Assembly (NCBI GenBank): GCA_016806645.1
Contig: JACSYO010000471.1
Coordinates: forward strand, 2,069,501-2,133,500
Reading direction: 5' to 3'
From: Ophiodon elongatus
Lineage: Eukaryota; Chordata; Actinopteri; Perciformes; Hexagrammidae
Length of the DNA stretch: 64,000 bases
Shown one piece after another: positions 38,168 to 48,894 of this stretch; positions within the stretch are counted from its first letter, which is position 1; the number at the start of each line of letters is the position of its first letter. Position numbers and translations under genes: made by a program. The notes under the pieces are model-generated. The model did no database searches. It saw nothing but the letters and a program-made list of their open reading frames with translations, and was not told the origin of the DNA.

Positions 38168-39800
38168 CGGTGAGAGAATGAGGACGAATCAGGAAGAAGC
38201 ACACTGTGAAGTGGAGGCCTGCAACCATGTGCCATCAAGAGCCAAGTCAGCTGGTGTGGCTCCAGCTGCTGTTTCATTATAGCCTAATAAAAACAGTGAA
38301 CATATGACTCTTCATGGTGCATACTGTGGTTGCAGACCACTACTGTTACGTTAACAGGGAGAAGCAGAGATAACGAATCTCAGACATTTCAAAGAGACAG
38401 TATGTTTCCATCCTCCCCAGTTTCCCTTTATCACTCAACTATCTGCCAATCATCGAGTACACTCTGCAGGTAGTTTGAAGAGGAACTTAAAAACAAGTTT
38501 CTATCAAGCATGGACTTCTTTGAGCATCCTCCAATCTGCAACTCACTAATTATCTTTCGCTAACATAATGATCCACTGTATCTGACTCAAAACCCTACCT
38601 CTCTCATGTTTTAAGTGTTCACCTCTGCAAGGATTCATGACATATCCAAAGCCTCAATGTAATCAAAAACACGCACGCTGGGTTAGATATAGTAGTTGCT
38701 TCTGATGTTAGCTGGTACCATAATGTAGCTGTCACAGTATAGTGGATTATACCACTGTAATGTTTTGTTTTTGTGGCCTATAAAAAGAAAAGGTACTAAC
38801 ATTTTCCATACCATTTCTGCAGTTACTGGTAAACATTTTTCTGTACTGTACTGTCTACATTTTCACAGTCGGCCTAAATGGCCTATTTTTTACCTCCGTC
38901 GGACAGAAACAGGAAGTCAAAGAGGAACAGCGAAAGGGAGTGAATTACGTCTTAAAACGGCTTTGATGTGTACGTCAACCACATTTACAGTTTGGCAGCG
39001 GTAGACTTGTTGTGAAGAAGTAATTGCAACTGGTGCACTATGCAGCTATCAGTGTTTATTCTAACGGTTTGTGTAAAATACAGTACGGTTGGATAAAATA
39101 AGAATAGAATGAGAAGGAGCACCCATGCCATTCTTCTTTCTTTAGTGAAGGTCAGGATGTAACTGTCTCCAATTAAATAGTTCCCCTGATGATTGGCCAG
39201 ATTCTCCCTGAATGGCCACGGACAATACTGTGCGTTAAGTCCCACAAAGCACATTGGTGAAAAGTCTACATGTAAATGGCTCAAATACATTTAAAATAAT
39301 GATCTATCATTTTCATCTGTACTTCACTGCGCAACACTGGTTTCAGTGTCTTCATGAAATAGTTTCAACACTGTGAGCACAGCGGGAAAACGATTGATTT
39401 ATGACTCTAGTAGCAGGTCTTTCTTTACATTATGTGCACATTTAATTTTACAGACATCACAATCCCATACGAGGTGTGTGGAGAACAGTGGGATGTTAGA
39501 CACCAGCAATATGTTACAGAAAGAAAAGGACCACATATACACAGACGAGTAGTTGTGTGCAAAAGAACAACACAAAATGGTAGTAATATAGGCTTGTAGT
39601 GAGATAAAAAAATATTTAGTTTGTCTGCTCTGCCTTGTGTACTCTGACCCTACATGACCCCGAAATTTCTCTGTAAAACTGTCATGATGGCTTGTGAAAC
39701 ATTAGAGCGGCGCTTTAGGAAACGGAAACTGTAGCAATACCTTAAGCACTCCTGCTAACTTTTCTTGTGAACTGCAATAAAAACAAAATGTCTACAAATG
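38168..39800 (+). other. znf385a: znf385a 3' untranslated region (approximate)
   Basis: AATAAA signals occur at 38286-38291 and 39776-39781. The distal one follows about 1.6 kb without repeats of known type, so a long 3' UTR is plausible. Part of it (about 38.86-39.23 kb) resembles the upstream flanks of the gpr84 duplication units, so the true gene end may be at the first signal. Confidence 0.4.
38860..39230 (+). repeat. diverged copy C of the gpr84-upstream repeat unit
   Basis: It shares ordered blocks with 41.53-41.83 kb: GACAGAAACAGGAAGTC, GAAGAAGTAATT, GCACTAT followed by CAGTGTTT versus CAATGTTT, and AACTGTC followed by TTCCCCTGATGA. Divergence is clearly greater than between copies A and B. 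The ends are approximate. Confidence 0.45.
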
Positions 39801-41500
39801 TATGAATTGTTATCTAGGAGAAGTGTATTGAAACATTACTGTAAATGTAGTGTATTTAAAAAATGAGAAAAGGTATGTTGGGGCTTCCTAATTGTTAACT
39901 TGAAACAAAATTATATATAACATCATTAAACTGAGTTTATGGTTGTAAGCAATGTTGACTTTTTTTCTTTTTTTCCAAGTGTAATGAAACAACAATAAAT
40001 CACAAATGCAGTAGTTTAGTAACGTGACAGAGTGAGTAATGTTTATTTCAAGTTGCTTTCTCTTTTGACATACGCTCCTAAAGTAATGTCACTCACAAAT
40101 ATCAAAGTTGATTTCAGTTTTTACAGTTTGGTGCAGTGTGCAAACAATAAGATAAAAATACAGAGCCCTTAGAGGCAACTTAAAAGAGGATGCACAAAAA
40201 ATAACATGCGAAAAAGAAGCCTGACAATTAGAGGATGAGATCACTGCAGAAAATGACACATAAATAATAAAACTGGTGGAAGTTTAAACTTTAAAGTGAT
40301 AAACTGAACACTTTTATTTATATGGGTTTACATTAAAAATAACACAAGAGCTGAATGTTGGGTTTTGTCAGCCAAAATAAGCAATCTAAAAATGTCATCC
40401 TGGCACTATAGACTGAATTACTAATCCATTTATCAAAGAAAGATAATTAAGTCATTAGATGCAGCCCTTGTCTAAACAGAATTATTTGCTCCAAAATGAG
40501 AAGATTCAGATGTAATTGAAGAGCAGCAGGCTTATTAGGCTCATGTGAATCTTCCTCATCAGTGGATTGAGCAGGTTGTCCTTCAAACACACGGTTGGCA
40601 GTTTGCTCCCCAGCTCCTGCAGTCTGCATTTCAAAGTGTCCTTGAGCAAGACACTGACCCCCAAGTCGCTTTACAACAACCCGCTGCTCCTAAAATGTGC
40701 GATGGGTTAAATGCAGAGGTAAAACATATGAACCGGTATTTATTTGACTACTGTAATAAAGTTTTGTTATGTGCGAATGGCAGCATCTTAAGTTTATTTA
40801 CCTCAGAAAGAAACCGGACAAGACGGCAGTCTTTCACTTAAATGATCTAAGTTGAGGATGACACTGGAACTGATGTTGAAGTGTGTTTCTCCTCATTGAC
40901 ATGTTTGTTCACTGAGGAGGAAGAGGTGCATTATTCTGCAAACTTAAATACCAATAAAAGCAAAGCTCATTTACAAAAAAGCCAGCCGGTCTTCAATCCC
41001 TATTGGATGGGGCCGTCTTTACAGGGAAGCAAGACGAGGGCTCCCACTGATTCACCGATTGATGAGTTGCAATGTTGCAATGTTTTTATATGTTCATGTA
41101 TTTTTTTCATTTAATAAACATCTGAAAGGGCCATTTCTTGCAACATAGCGTCTTACATCACACCCAATTAAGCTGCTCTTTCAATATCAGTTTATATTAC
41201 ATAATATATTTCAGTATTTCCTGTAGGTTTTTGGAAACTGTGGTGTGTGGACCCAATCGAAACTACAGCAGGTGCGTTACTGCCCCTCGGTGGTGGGAAT
41301 GGCAGGTTGACTACATGGTATGAGTGTAGATGTGTCATGGTACAATATTAACCACAGCAAACACTGTGTTGATCAGTTTAAGCCATAACAGGGATACCCT
41401 CTCATCTCAGGTTAATTCAACTGACAACATCCAGCCTACAATTTTATATTTTGTGGAAATGAAATTAGTCACTGACAATTTAAGTACTTGTTCTGCATTT
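39801..41500. other. intergenic; contains a fish dispersed repeat near 40.6 kb
   Basis: No gene is seen. The segment about 40620-40725 (GTCCTTGAGCAAGACACTGA through GATGGGTTAAATGCAGAGG) is a phrase from a high-copy teleost interspersed repeat. Confidence 0.5.
40620..40725 (+). repeat. dispersed fish repeat (GTCCTTGAGCAAGACACTGA type)
   Basis: The spacing of GTCCTTGAGCAAGACACTGA and GGGTTAAATGCAGAGG is characteristic of a common teleost transposon-derived repeat. Class assignment is left open. Confidence 0.55.
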
Positions 41501-41923
41501 GAGGTTTGTCTAGAATTTCACACTCTGACTGGTGGTCTATTTTTACCCATGTGACAGAAACAGGAAGTCTAAGTGCAGGATATTGTAAAACATTGTTCTT
41601 TACTTAGTCTCATATTTTCATCACTTATTCATCATCACAGTTGCAGTGAAGAAGTAATTCCAGTGGAGCACTATCAATGTTTGCCCAGGAAAATACATTG
41701 AATGTAGAAAGAATAATTTAAAAAACACGAGTCAAAAACAAAACAATGTACTCAAGTATATTCAGTGTAACTTTAGTTAATGTAACCGTCACAACTCAAA
41801 TGGTTTCCCTGATGACTCCCTTGATTATTAACCCACAATAATAATAATAATAAATTTATTATAACGACTCTTCATTCATAAGAATCTCAGAGTGCACAGA
41901 GCCAGTACATAGTACTAGTTAAA

Positions 41924-42000
41924 ACATAGTTAAAACAGACTATATTTAAAAACATAGTTAAAACAGACTATATTTAAAAACATAGTTAAAACTGACTATA
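41924..42000 (+). repeat. 28-bp tandem repeat, about 2.75 copies
   Basis: The unit ACATAGTTAAAACAGACTAT plus ATTTAAAA is repeated head to tail. The last copy is partial, with ACTGAC for ACAGAC. Confidence 0.8.
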
Positions 42001-42262
42001 ATAAAGAAAGAAATAGCAACACAACCATGTGTCAATCACAATAATAAACAACTGTATGTATCTCAGAGATTTCTATATATGGAAATGATTTAATTAAAAT
42101 TGTGAGCCATGTTTTCTCAGCTGCACCACACCACCACATTGATAGTTGAACAGAAGGTCTCAGTGTCCTGGAGCAGTTTCAACAGCACAGAGGGACAAAG
42201 TACCGTATGACAGAACCGGATATTATAGCAGGTATTTGCATTGCATGCAAATGTTTGCTATA

Positions 42263-42263
<1 letters not shown>

Positions 42264-42349
<86 letters not shown>

Positions 42350-42350
42350 A
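42264..42350. repeat. (TA)n microsatellite with internal palindrome
   Basis: A TA run interrupted by symmetric TGTATATATATACA. It is absent at the matching position of unit B (about 45.02 kb), so it expanded in unit A or was lost in unit B. Confidence 0.9.
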
Positions 42351-42630
42351 ATTGATCTATTGAGGCGAAAGTCCTGTTCTGTTTGGACATACAGTCCATA
42401 GTGATAAGTGACTTACATATAAGTAATACAAAACAAATGTAAGATATTTTGTAAATGTAAAAAAAAAAAATCCACTAATATAATACATCTTTTCCACATT
42501 TGGTTATTCCATTAGAAGAAAAAAAAGTTAATGGAACTACACAAGATCTCTCTTACCTAAAATGACCTGGAAAAGCAAACGTCATACCACTTCATTATGT
42601 AGAGGGAACTTGAGCAACAAAGAGGATGCA

Positions 42631-42713
42631 CATAAAATGTAACATCATCATGAAGAGAGACATTCAGCGCACCAGATCACTGCAGAGACCGGCAGAAATC
42701 TTCAGATTTTAGG
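42631..42713 (+). promoter_or_regulatory. duplicate (distal) copy of the gpr84 leader exon/promoter candidate
   Basis: It contains the same CATAAAA box (42631-42637) and the same exon-like sequence ending before GTGAGA at 42714 as the block just upstream of gpr84. If active it could act as an alternative first exon for gpr84 about 7 kb away, or it may be a relic of a lost gpr84 duplicate. Function is inference only. Confidence 0.35.
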
Positions 42714-43064
42714 GTGAGAAATACATGATTGTTTGGTTTTAAAATAGGGGCTTTTATTTGCATTACATCTAGTATAAAAATAGATATTTATCTTAAATCC
42801 CTTGGAGGTTTTTTACTGTATGTGTTATCAATGTAAACATATTGGCTGTATAACATTACTAGTATGCTTTGAGTCATAATCTATATGTAGAATTCAGCCG
42901 ATACATATAATGTCTAATAATGTCTACTGAGGATTTATTTGTGCTTGGCAAACAATGTATTTCAGTTGTAAAATACAAATGATCTTATACTTAAAACGGC
43001 TCACAAAAACATAATGAAACTGTCAGAAGTCTTTGTTCAAAAGGTAGTGGTGAACTATCTAGAC

Positions 43065-44035
43065 CAGGGGTGCCCACACTTTTTTGGCTTGCGAGCTACT
43101 TTTAAAATGACCAAGTCAAAAAGATCTACCTACATTAATAATGCTAAATATCTCTCTCTCTATATATATATATATATAGATATTTAACATTATTAATGTA
43201 TAAATATACAGAGTATACTTTATATTTACAATATTGGCGTACCTTGCATAACTGCATGAACCCTTATGACACAATACAATTCTGTAAATTTTTGGTCATT
43301 ACATTTTACTCTGATGACTTGCACTGAATGGAATCAGCCAGGGTTGCATAGACCGGACAGCAGCTGCTGGGCCTCAGGCAGACTTCCAAATCGTCATCAG
43401 TCATGGTGGAACGGTGTTTGGACTTAATCTTTTTCATGTGGGAAAAGGCTGACTCACATAAATAAGTAGAGCCAAATAATGCAGTCAAGAAGGTGGAACA
43501 CTTCCTCATGTTTGGGTACTTTTCTTCTGTGAGTAAACTGTCCATGCGCTGTGGACTTCAGCTGAACGTCAGCCTGTAGTGTCAACATCTCGTCCTCCAC
43601 TCCAGACCAGCTCAGGGGAAACAGCGTTGACATTTTTGATGCGAGTGAATCAACCTCAATGTCTTCCCGAAATGGGTAGCACGTGAATGTAGCGACTGTG
43701 AAGCAAAGTCTTGTCAAACTCTGACAGACACTTGTCCAGCTGCTCCGTGTAGCGCGCACGCCTTCCGTTGCGTCTCCAGCTGTGACGCGAGGTTCTTCAA
43801 TAGACATAAACTGGAAGGTTAACTAATTAGCTCGCCGGAGTTTTGCAGTACCTCGTGCGGTTAACTGGTGACCCGTGTGTTAGAAAACATGTGATCTCGG
43901 ACTGGCTGCTCTGTATGTCAATCAAGTGGCAAATGCCGTAGGGAGGATGGATGGTAGTCTCATTTTTTTTTGAATGGCATGCGATCTACCCGCACTACCT
44001 TTGCGATCCACTGGTCGACGTATTGGGCACCCCTG
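43065..44035 (-). mobile_element. hAT-family DNA transposon, internally deleted
   Basis: The element is bounded by terminal inverted repeats CAGGGGTGCCCA (43065-43076 and, inverted, 44024-44035) and flanked by a perfect 8-bp target duplication ATCTAGAC (43057-43064 and 44036-44043). Terminal sequence and 8-bp duplication are hallmarks of hAT elements (Charlie-like). At 971 bp it is much shorter than an autonomous element. A TC/TA microsatellite lies inside near 43152-43180. The matching site in unit B (about 49464) is empty, so the insertion postdates the duplication or was confined to unit A. Confidence 0.9.
43306..43807 (-). pseudogene. hAT transposase C-terminal remnant, frameshifted
   Basis: Read on the minus strand, two overlapping frames together give the C-terminal part of a hAT transposase, with the dimerisation-region phrase FGSTYLCESAFSHMKKIKSK followed by HRSTMTDDDLEVCLR. 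This type is also found in domesticated relatives such as GTF2IRD2, ZBED and FAM200 proteins. The break between frames lies near 43520-43545. The N-terminal DNA-binding region and most of the catalytic core are missing, so it cannot be active. Confidence 0.8.
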
Positions 44036-44043
44036 ATCTAGAC

Positions 44044-44122
44044 TATCTTTAACTTCCCTTTTCACCTGTGGCACCTGTTTCATTGATTTCCGGCAGCATT
44101 TTACAAAGAAGCTAGCCTTCAT
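44044..44122 (+). repeat. gpr84-upstream duplication, unit A right part
   Basis: It matches the region after 49468: TATCTTTAACTTCCCTTTTC, ACCTGTGGCAC, TTTCCGGCAGCAT and AGCT.(A/G)CCTTCATTCTG. Homology stops at the point where, in unit B, the splice acceptor and gpr84 coding sequence begin. Unit A therefore lacks the coding exon. Confidence 0.75.
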
Positions 44123-44437
44123 TCTGCCAGATGAAATGCTATTGCGGCTACAATTACTCCGGGTGATAATATTTTTTTTTAATTAAACAATAATAGTACA
44201 GCCATATTATTTTTGCTTTCATGATTAAGCATTACTGTTTTGTCAATTATGTGTTGTTTTTATTTTATTATTTTATTTTATGTCTTTCCATTGATTTTAA
44301 CTCATACACCAAGCAAAGTGTTAAAGAATTCAAGCATCAGAAGGTAGAATCAAAAAGCTATAAACAATAAATAAATGTGTTATTAATAGTTTTGGTCAAA
44401 CCAATCATTGTTAGATATGTTCAGTAGAGCAGACTAC
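44123..44437 (+). repeat. low-copy duplication shared with the last stat2 intron
   Basis: This matches 56171-56490 in the same orientation. Shared blocks include AAATGCTATTGCGGC, CAGCCATATTATTTTTG, AAGCATCAGAAGGTAGAATC, CAAAAAGCTATAAACAA and CAGTAGAGCAGACTACTGTA. Divergence is moderate with several small indels. Confidence 0.8.
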
Positions 44438-44439
44438 TG

Positions 44440-44545
44440 TACTCCACACAGAAGGACCGCCCAGACCGGGAGACCGACCCAGACCCCTCATGCTGTGAGG
44501 TGATAGTGCTAGCCACTACACCACCGTGCAGCCCTCCAGATGAGT
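44440..44545. repeat. dispersed fish repeat fragment (GTGCTAGCCACTACACCACC type)
   Basis: It contains CTGTGAGGTGATAGTGCTAG then CCACTACACCACCGTGCAGC, which resembles a widespread teleost retroelement or DNA-repeat terminus. Family not assigned. Confidence 0.45.
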
Positions 44546-44694
44546 GATTTATTTTAATCATATAAAATAATCTTTTTTGGGGGACTCTGCCTTATCAGAA
44601 CTCGGCATCACGGCCCCTTGATCATCCTATTTCAGAATAGAGTCCAATCGCCAAAGACTTTGGCATATGTAATAAATTATTGTTAAATTCTAAA

Positions 44695-45887
44695 CAAGTC
44701 TCTCCTGATTGAAGTATCTTAACTGTAACTTTAGTTAATGTGTAACTGTCCCCATTCAAATGGCTTCCCTGATGACTCCCTATATTATTTCCCTAATAAG
44801 CCACAATAACCATGTATAGAAATCTCTACAGAGACACATACAGTTGTTTTATTATTGTGCCAATCACAATAATAAAACAACTGTATGTGTCTCTAAATTA
44901 AAATGGTGAGCCATGTTTTCTCAGCTGCACCACGACCACCACATTGGATAGTTGAACAGAAAGGTCTCAGCGTCCTAATGGAGCAGTTCTGTATATTAGC
45001 AGCAGGTATTTGCATTTTTTTGCTATAGGAATTACATTATGCTCACAGTCCCCTACAGTGACCGAAAACACAAGGACTTAAAACATTAACTTAATGTTTC
45101 AGAATGGCCTCTACACTAGGCCTGTGTGATATTTGCCTCTACAAATACACTTGACCTGACCACAAACACAAACTTGTTTCACTTTCATAAATGTGTCTCA
45201 AGATTTTATATATATATTAGAAAGTATTTTAGTTGTACAAGTAGTCCAATATTTGTTGATGTGGGTACAGAACACACGTTAAACAATCAAAATAATTTAT
45301 CTACTGAGGCAAAAGTCCTATTCTGTTTGTGTGACGGCAAAATGTATCTTGTTGAGTCTTTTAAAGCTGAAAGAACGAATATCGAAATACAGAACTTGTC
45401 TATGAAATTATTTATTCTTGCAAGAAGAGGCACTGTTACACAGAGTCGCTATGAGTCTAAGGATGCACTGAAGATTGACAATTCACTGAGGCAGATGTAG
45501 GAGTAGAACAGTGGGGGCTGGAAAGGGAACATAAGGCTTCAGGCCTTGGCAAACAAAGGGACTGGGTCAGCGTGGGAAGAACAACAGTCAGAGATCTACG
45601 TCCTGTCCTGAATGTATGACCTGTCCACATAAGTATTCTATTACTTTACTACAGGTATGGGGGTTTGCATACCATTTGCTATGTAACCCCCCAGTCACAA
45701 TGCAGGCTCTGATAGCTTGAAACCAGTTCACTAAGATAGAAATATAAAATATAACTAAGAATATAAAATTCCCATTAGGACATAAGTCCCTTGTGTTAAG
45801 CAACTTACATATAAGTAATACATAACAAATGTAAGATATAATGTAAATGTAAAAAAAAATAATTCAATAATATAATACATCTTTTCC
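44695..45887 (+). repeat. gpr84-upstream duplication, unit B left part
   Basis: This corresponds to unit A from about 41.75 to 42.50 kb. It is interrupted by about 448 bp at 45330-45777 that unit A lacks, and by the L1-like insertion at 45888. Blocks shared with unit A include AACTTTAGTTAATGT, TTCCCTGATGACTCCCT, GTGAGCCATGTTTTCTCAGC and ACATATAAGTAATACA. Confidence 0.75.
45330..45777. other. unidentified 448-bp insertion in unit B
   Basis: Unit A reads straight through TTCTGTTTG into GACATA at 42379-42389, whereas unit B has 448 bp between those points. It starts TGTGACGG, but I see no LTR-like CA end, inverted repeat or clear target duplication. It could equally be sequence deleted from unit A. 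Not identified. Confidence 0.5.
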
Positions 45888-46400
45888 AGAGAAACCTTTG
45901 ATTCAGTGAGCTGGCCTTTCTTATATAAAGTCCTTGAAATATTTGGCATGCACAACAATTTTATGAAAGGCATTCGTACACTATATGTTAAACCATTGGC
46001 CTGGATAAAAATAAATAGGTATCTCTCAGAAACCATAACACTAGAGCGCGGAACAAGGAAGGGATGTCCAATTTCTCCACTGCTTTTTGCCCTTTATATA
46101 GAGCCTCTTGCGCAATGGATAAGACAGACAGAAGGCATCAAAGGCATTTGTATAAACGGATCAGACCACAAGATGACCCTGTATGCCGATGATATCTTGA
46201 TTTATTTAAGTACCCCCTCTAACTCCTTTTCTGAATTAATGAACCTACTAAAAACATTTGGTAGATATGCAGGATATAAACTAAATCTTCAAAAAACACA
46301 AATCTTGACTTTTAATTGTACACCTCCAAAAAACATTAGAGAGTAATTTCACCTTAACTGGGACCAGAACTCTGAAATACCGAGGAATACACCTACCAAA

Positions 46401-47445
46401 GATAAATTAAACTTTTTTAATCAATGATGTTATTGTTAGGCACAAACTGGATTTTCTGTTTTTAACTGAAACTTGGTTAGACCAAGATAACAGTGCAGCT
46501 GTTCTTATTGAATCAACACCTGACAACTTCAGTTTCACGAGTGAAACAAGAGTGCATAAGAAAAGAAGTGGAGTTGCTATTTTATTTAATGATTCAGCAG
46601 ATGTCTTTTGGTCATTTTACTTCCTTTGAATATGTGGCTATGAATTCCACTCAAGCTTTATTCCTAAACATTTACAGACCACCTAAATACTGTGCAACCT
46701 TCTTTAATGAGTTTACTGAACTGCTGTCCATAATCTGTATTGATTTTGATTGTGTTGTCATTGTTGGTGATTTCAATATCCATGTTGATAATCCCCAGGA
46801 CAGAGGGTCTATAGAACTATGTGGTGTCCTTGATAACTATGATCTGACTCAGCATGTAACAGGACCCACCCACAACAAGGGGCACACTCTGGACCTAATC
46901 ATCACCAAAGGTCTAAACATTTCCAAGGTTGCTGTGACTGATGTTGCACTCTCTGATCATGTCTGTGTTTTCTTTGAGAGTACAATCTCCCTGCACACAA
47001 ATGTCAAAACCGAGGTGTGACGAAGCGTTACATGGAGAAGCAGCGTTCAGTTTTTCTGCTCCACAGATCTGGAACAAGGTCCCTGAAAGGTGCAGGTCTG
47101 CTGAGACCCTGAACTCCTTTAAATCCAGATTGAAGACTCTTCTGTTTGCTGTTGCCTTTAATTGAACCAGATTCAAGGATCTTAATCAATTTCTGCATCT
47201 CACTACTGTATTTTATTTCTTAAACTGCACTGCAACTTTTATTCTATTTTTTTTTAGCTTTTTAATGTTTTACTAACTGTTTTTAATGTTGTTTTTAATG
47301 TTTAAATGAATGTTCTTAATTGTTTTTAAATCTTCTTTTCTTTTGCATTATGTTTTAATGCTTAATGGTTTTATGTGAAGCACTTTGAATTGCCTTGTTG
47401 TTGAAATGTGCTATACAAATAAACTTGCCTTGCCTTGCCTTGCCT
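46401..47445 (+). mobile_element. internally deleted L2-like LINE nested in the L1-like element
   Basis: The insert is flanked by a 7-bp duplication TACCAAA (46394-46400 and 47446-47452). Removing it restores the L1 reading IHLPKNIPTLAEINY across the junction. It ends GTGCTATACAAATAAA then TTGCC repeats, a classic fish L2-type 3' tail. It keeps an AP-endonuclease region and the extreme C-terminal coding region but has no reverse transcriptase between them. Confidence 0.88.
46434..47164 (+). pseudogene. L2-like LINE polyprotein: endonuclease fused to C-terminal remnant, RT deleted
   Basis: Apurinic-endonuclease-type motifs appear in order: LTETWLDQD (about 46466-46492), YRPPKYC, VVIVGDFNIH (about 46755-46785) and SDHVCVFF. 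One frameshift near 46610 splits them. A stop at 47018-47020 follows, and a second frame gives the C-terminal phrase GEAAFSFSAPQIWNKVP and SFKSRLKTLLF, typical of the end of L2/CR1-group proteins. The whole palm/fingers RT region is missing. Confidence 0.8.
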
Positions 47446-48894
47446 TACCAAAAAATATCCCAACATTGGCAGAGATAAATTACACCCCCCTCTTAACAAA
47501 AATTAAAGATGACATACATCGATGGAACTCTTATTTCTTTCCTCGGACTAAGCCATAGAATTGAGTCTGTAAAAATGAATATTCTCCTACGATGCCTGTT
47601 CTTATTTCAAGCACTTCCTGTAGAAATTCCCCCAAAACAATTCTCTGAATTGGATAAAATTATTTCAAGATTTATTTGGCAAGGGAAAAAAACAAGAATT
47701 CAATTTAAAACTCTACAACTCCCAAAAGAGGAAGGAGGAATGACCCTACCCAATTTTAAGGATTACTTCTATGCTGTCCACATTAAACCCTTAATCAACA
47801 TGTGTACCCCAACTTATTGTGCCAGGTGGAAAGACATTGAACTCCATTATGAATGATCCCCCAATTCATGCAGTATTGGCCCATAAAAACTTGGGAAAAC
47901 TTACAAAACCCATTTATTAAATTCCATCTAAAAATCTGGAACAGGATAAGAGGAGAATATAAACTACAAGTACTTCAATGGTGTGCCTAGATCCGGGATT
48001 CAAACCAAATGAAATGGATCATAAATTTAAGTCCTGGATCCCAAAAGGTAAAACAACGTTCTATTCCCTGACAGAAAAGGGACAACTAAAGGACTTTCAA
48101 CACCTGAGGAAAGAATATACTCTTAACAAATCAGATTTTTAAAGATACCTCCAGATACGCAACCATTTTGAACATAACATTAGAAATACAACAGACCTTG
48201 ATGACCCAATACTGAGAATATTTCTCAGTGCCTACCAAAATGATTTATGTATTTTGGGAGTGTCCAGTGATAAAAACCTTTCTGGGCAGAGTTTCATAAA
48301 ACATTAAAAAGCATAATTAACACTGACCTGTCCCTGCAATTTTCTGCATTATTCTTAGGAAAATTCGATTTCCAAACAGGGCGTCCAGATGAATACCTGT
48401 TTGGCATTTTAATAACAGCCTGTAAAAAAGCGCTCACAAGGCGCTGGTTGCTTCCTGAGCCGCCCACGATACAGGAGTGGATAGATGTCGTAAACGACAT
48501 CTATGTTATGGAAAGGATCACTTTTTCCCTTCAGCTTCAGAGAAACGAGTTCATTCAACTCTGGGAACAAGTGGCTGAGATACATAAAACCCTTACGAAC
48601 AGATTTTGTGGAATAATGAATGAATGACCTTGTAACGTTGCTTTAGCTGAGCAAGCCTCATTGACCTCAATCCCATTCTCTCTCAAGTCCCCCTCTGTCT
48701 GATGTTTTATTTGTTTTTTGTTTCTTTGTTTTTTGTTTATGCGTACACTCTCCCAAATTGTACAAAGTTACCCAATTTTGAAAAACCGTGGACGCCATAT
48801 ATGTTGGTGTGAATGTATACTTTGTAACCTAAGCTACTGTACAAAAAAACAAAAAAAATTAATGTGAAAAAATAAATAATAATACATCTTTTCC

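Larger units (their letters stand above)
41530..43064 (+). repeat. gpr84-upstream duplication, unit A left part
   Basis: This direct repeat of sequence later found at 44.70-45.33, 45.78-45.89 and 48.88-49.47 kb (unit B) includes shared blocks such as GTGAGCCATGTTTTCTCAGC, GGTATTTGCAT followed by TTTGCTATAGGA, and ACTTACATATAAGTAATACA. The 475 bp at 42584-43058 match 48989-49463 without an indel and with about four substitutions; the left flank is more diverged. A hAT insertion interrupts the unit at 43065. Confidence 0.85.
45889..48627 (+). pseudogene. L1/Tx1-like reverse transcriptase remnant
   Basis: The first piece (about 45889-46400) has the RT phrases RKGCPISPLLFALYIEPLAQ and the catalytic YADD box (within TLYADDILIYLS). 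After the nested insert, coding sequence resumes with IESVKMNILLRCLFLFQALP, FIWQGKK and LPKEEGGMTLPNF, which are typical of the region downstream of RT in L1/Tx1 elements. It finishes near 48390-48627 with an RRWLLPEPP...IYVMERITFSLQLQ region. Stops and frameshifts occur (for example near 47545), and the endonuclease and ORF1 are absent. It is a dead copy. Confidence 0.85.
45888..48878 (+). mobile_element. 5'-truncated L1/Tx1-like LINE (contains a nested L2-like insert)
   Basis: The element is flanked by a perfect 16-bp target duplication ATAATACATCTTTTCC (45872-45887 and 48879-48894), and it ends in an A-rich tail (48840-48875). The visible coding remnants begin inside the reverse transcriptase at an ETFDSVSW motif and run to the element's C-terminus. 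An L2-like element interrupts it from 46401 to 47445. Poly(A) end, 5' truncation and long target duplication show ordinary target-primed reverse transcription. Confidence 0.9.

Noticed and set aside
43306..43807. hAT-derived ORFs considered as a domesticated ZBED/GTF2IRD2-like gene
   Set aside because: The frame is broken, the N-terminal region is missing, and the copy sits inside intact transposon ends with a target duplication that postdates a local duplication. It is a young dead transposon.
46434..47164. Endonuclease-like protein considered as a host exonuclease/phosphatase gene
   Set aside because: The 3' tail with TTGCC repeats, the flanking 7-bp duplication and the LINE-type C-terminal phrase show it is part of an L2-like retrotransposon.
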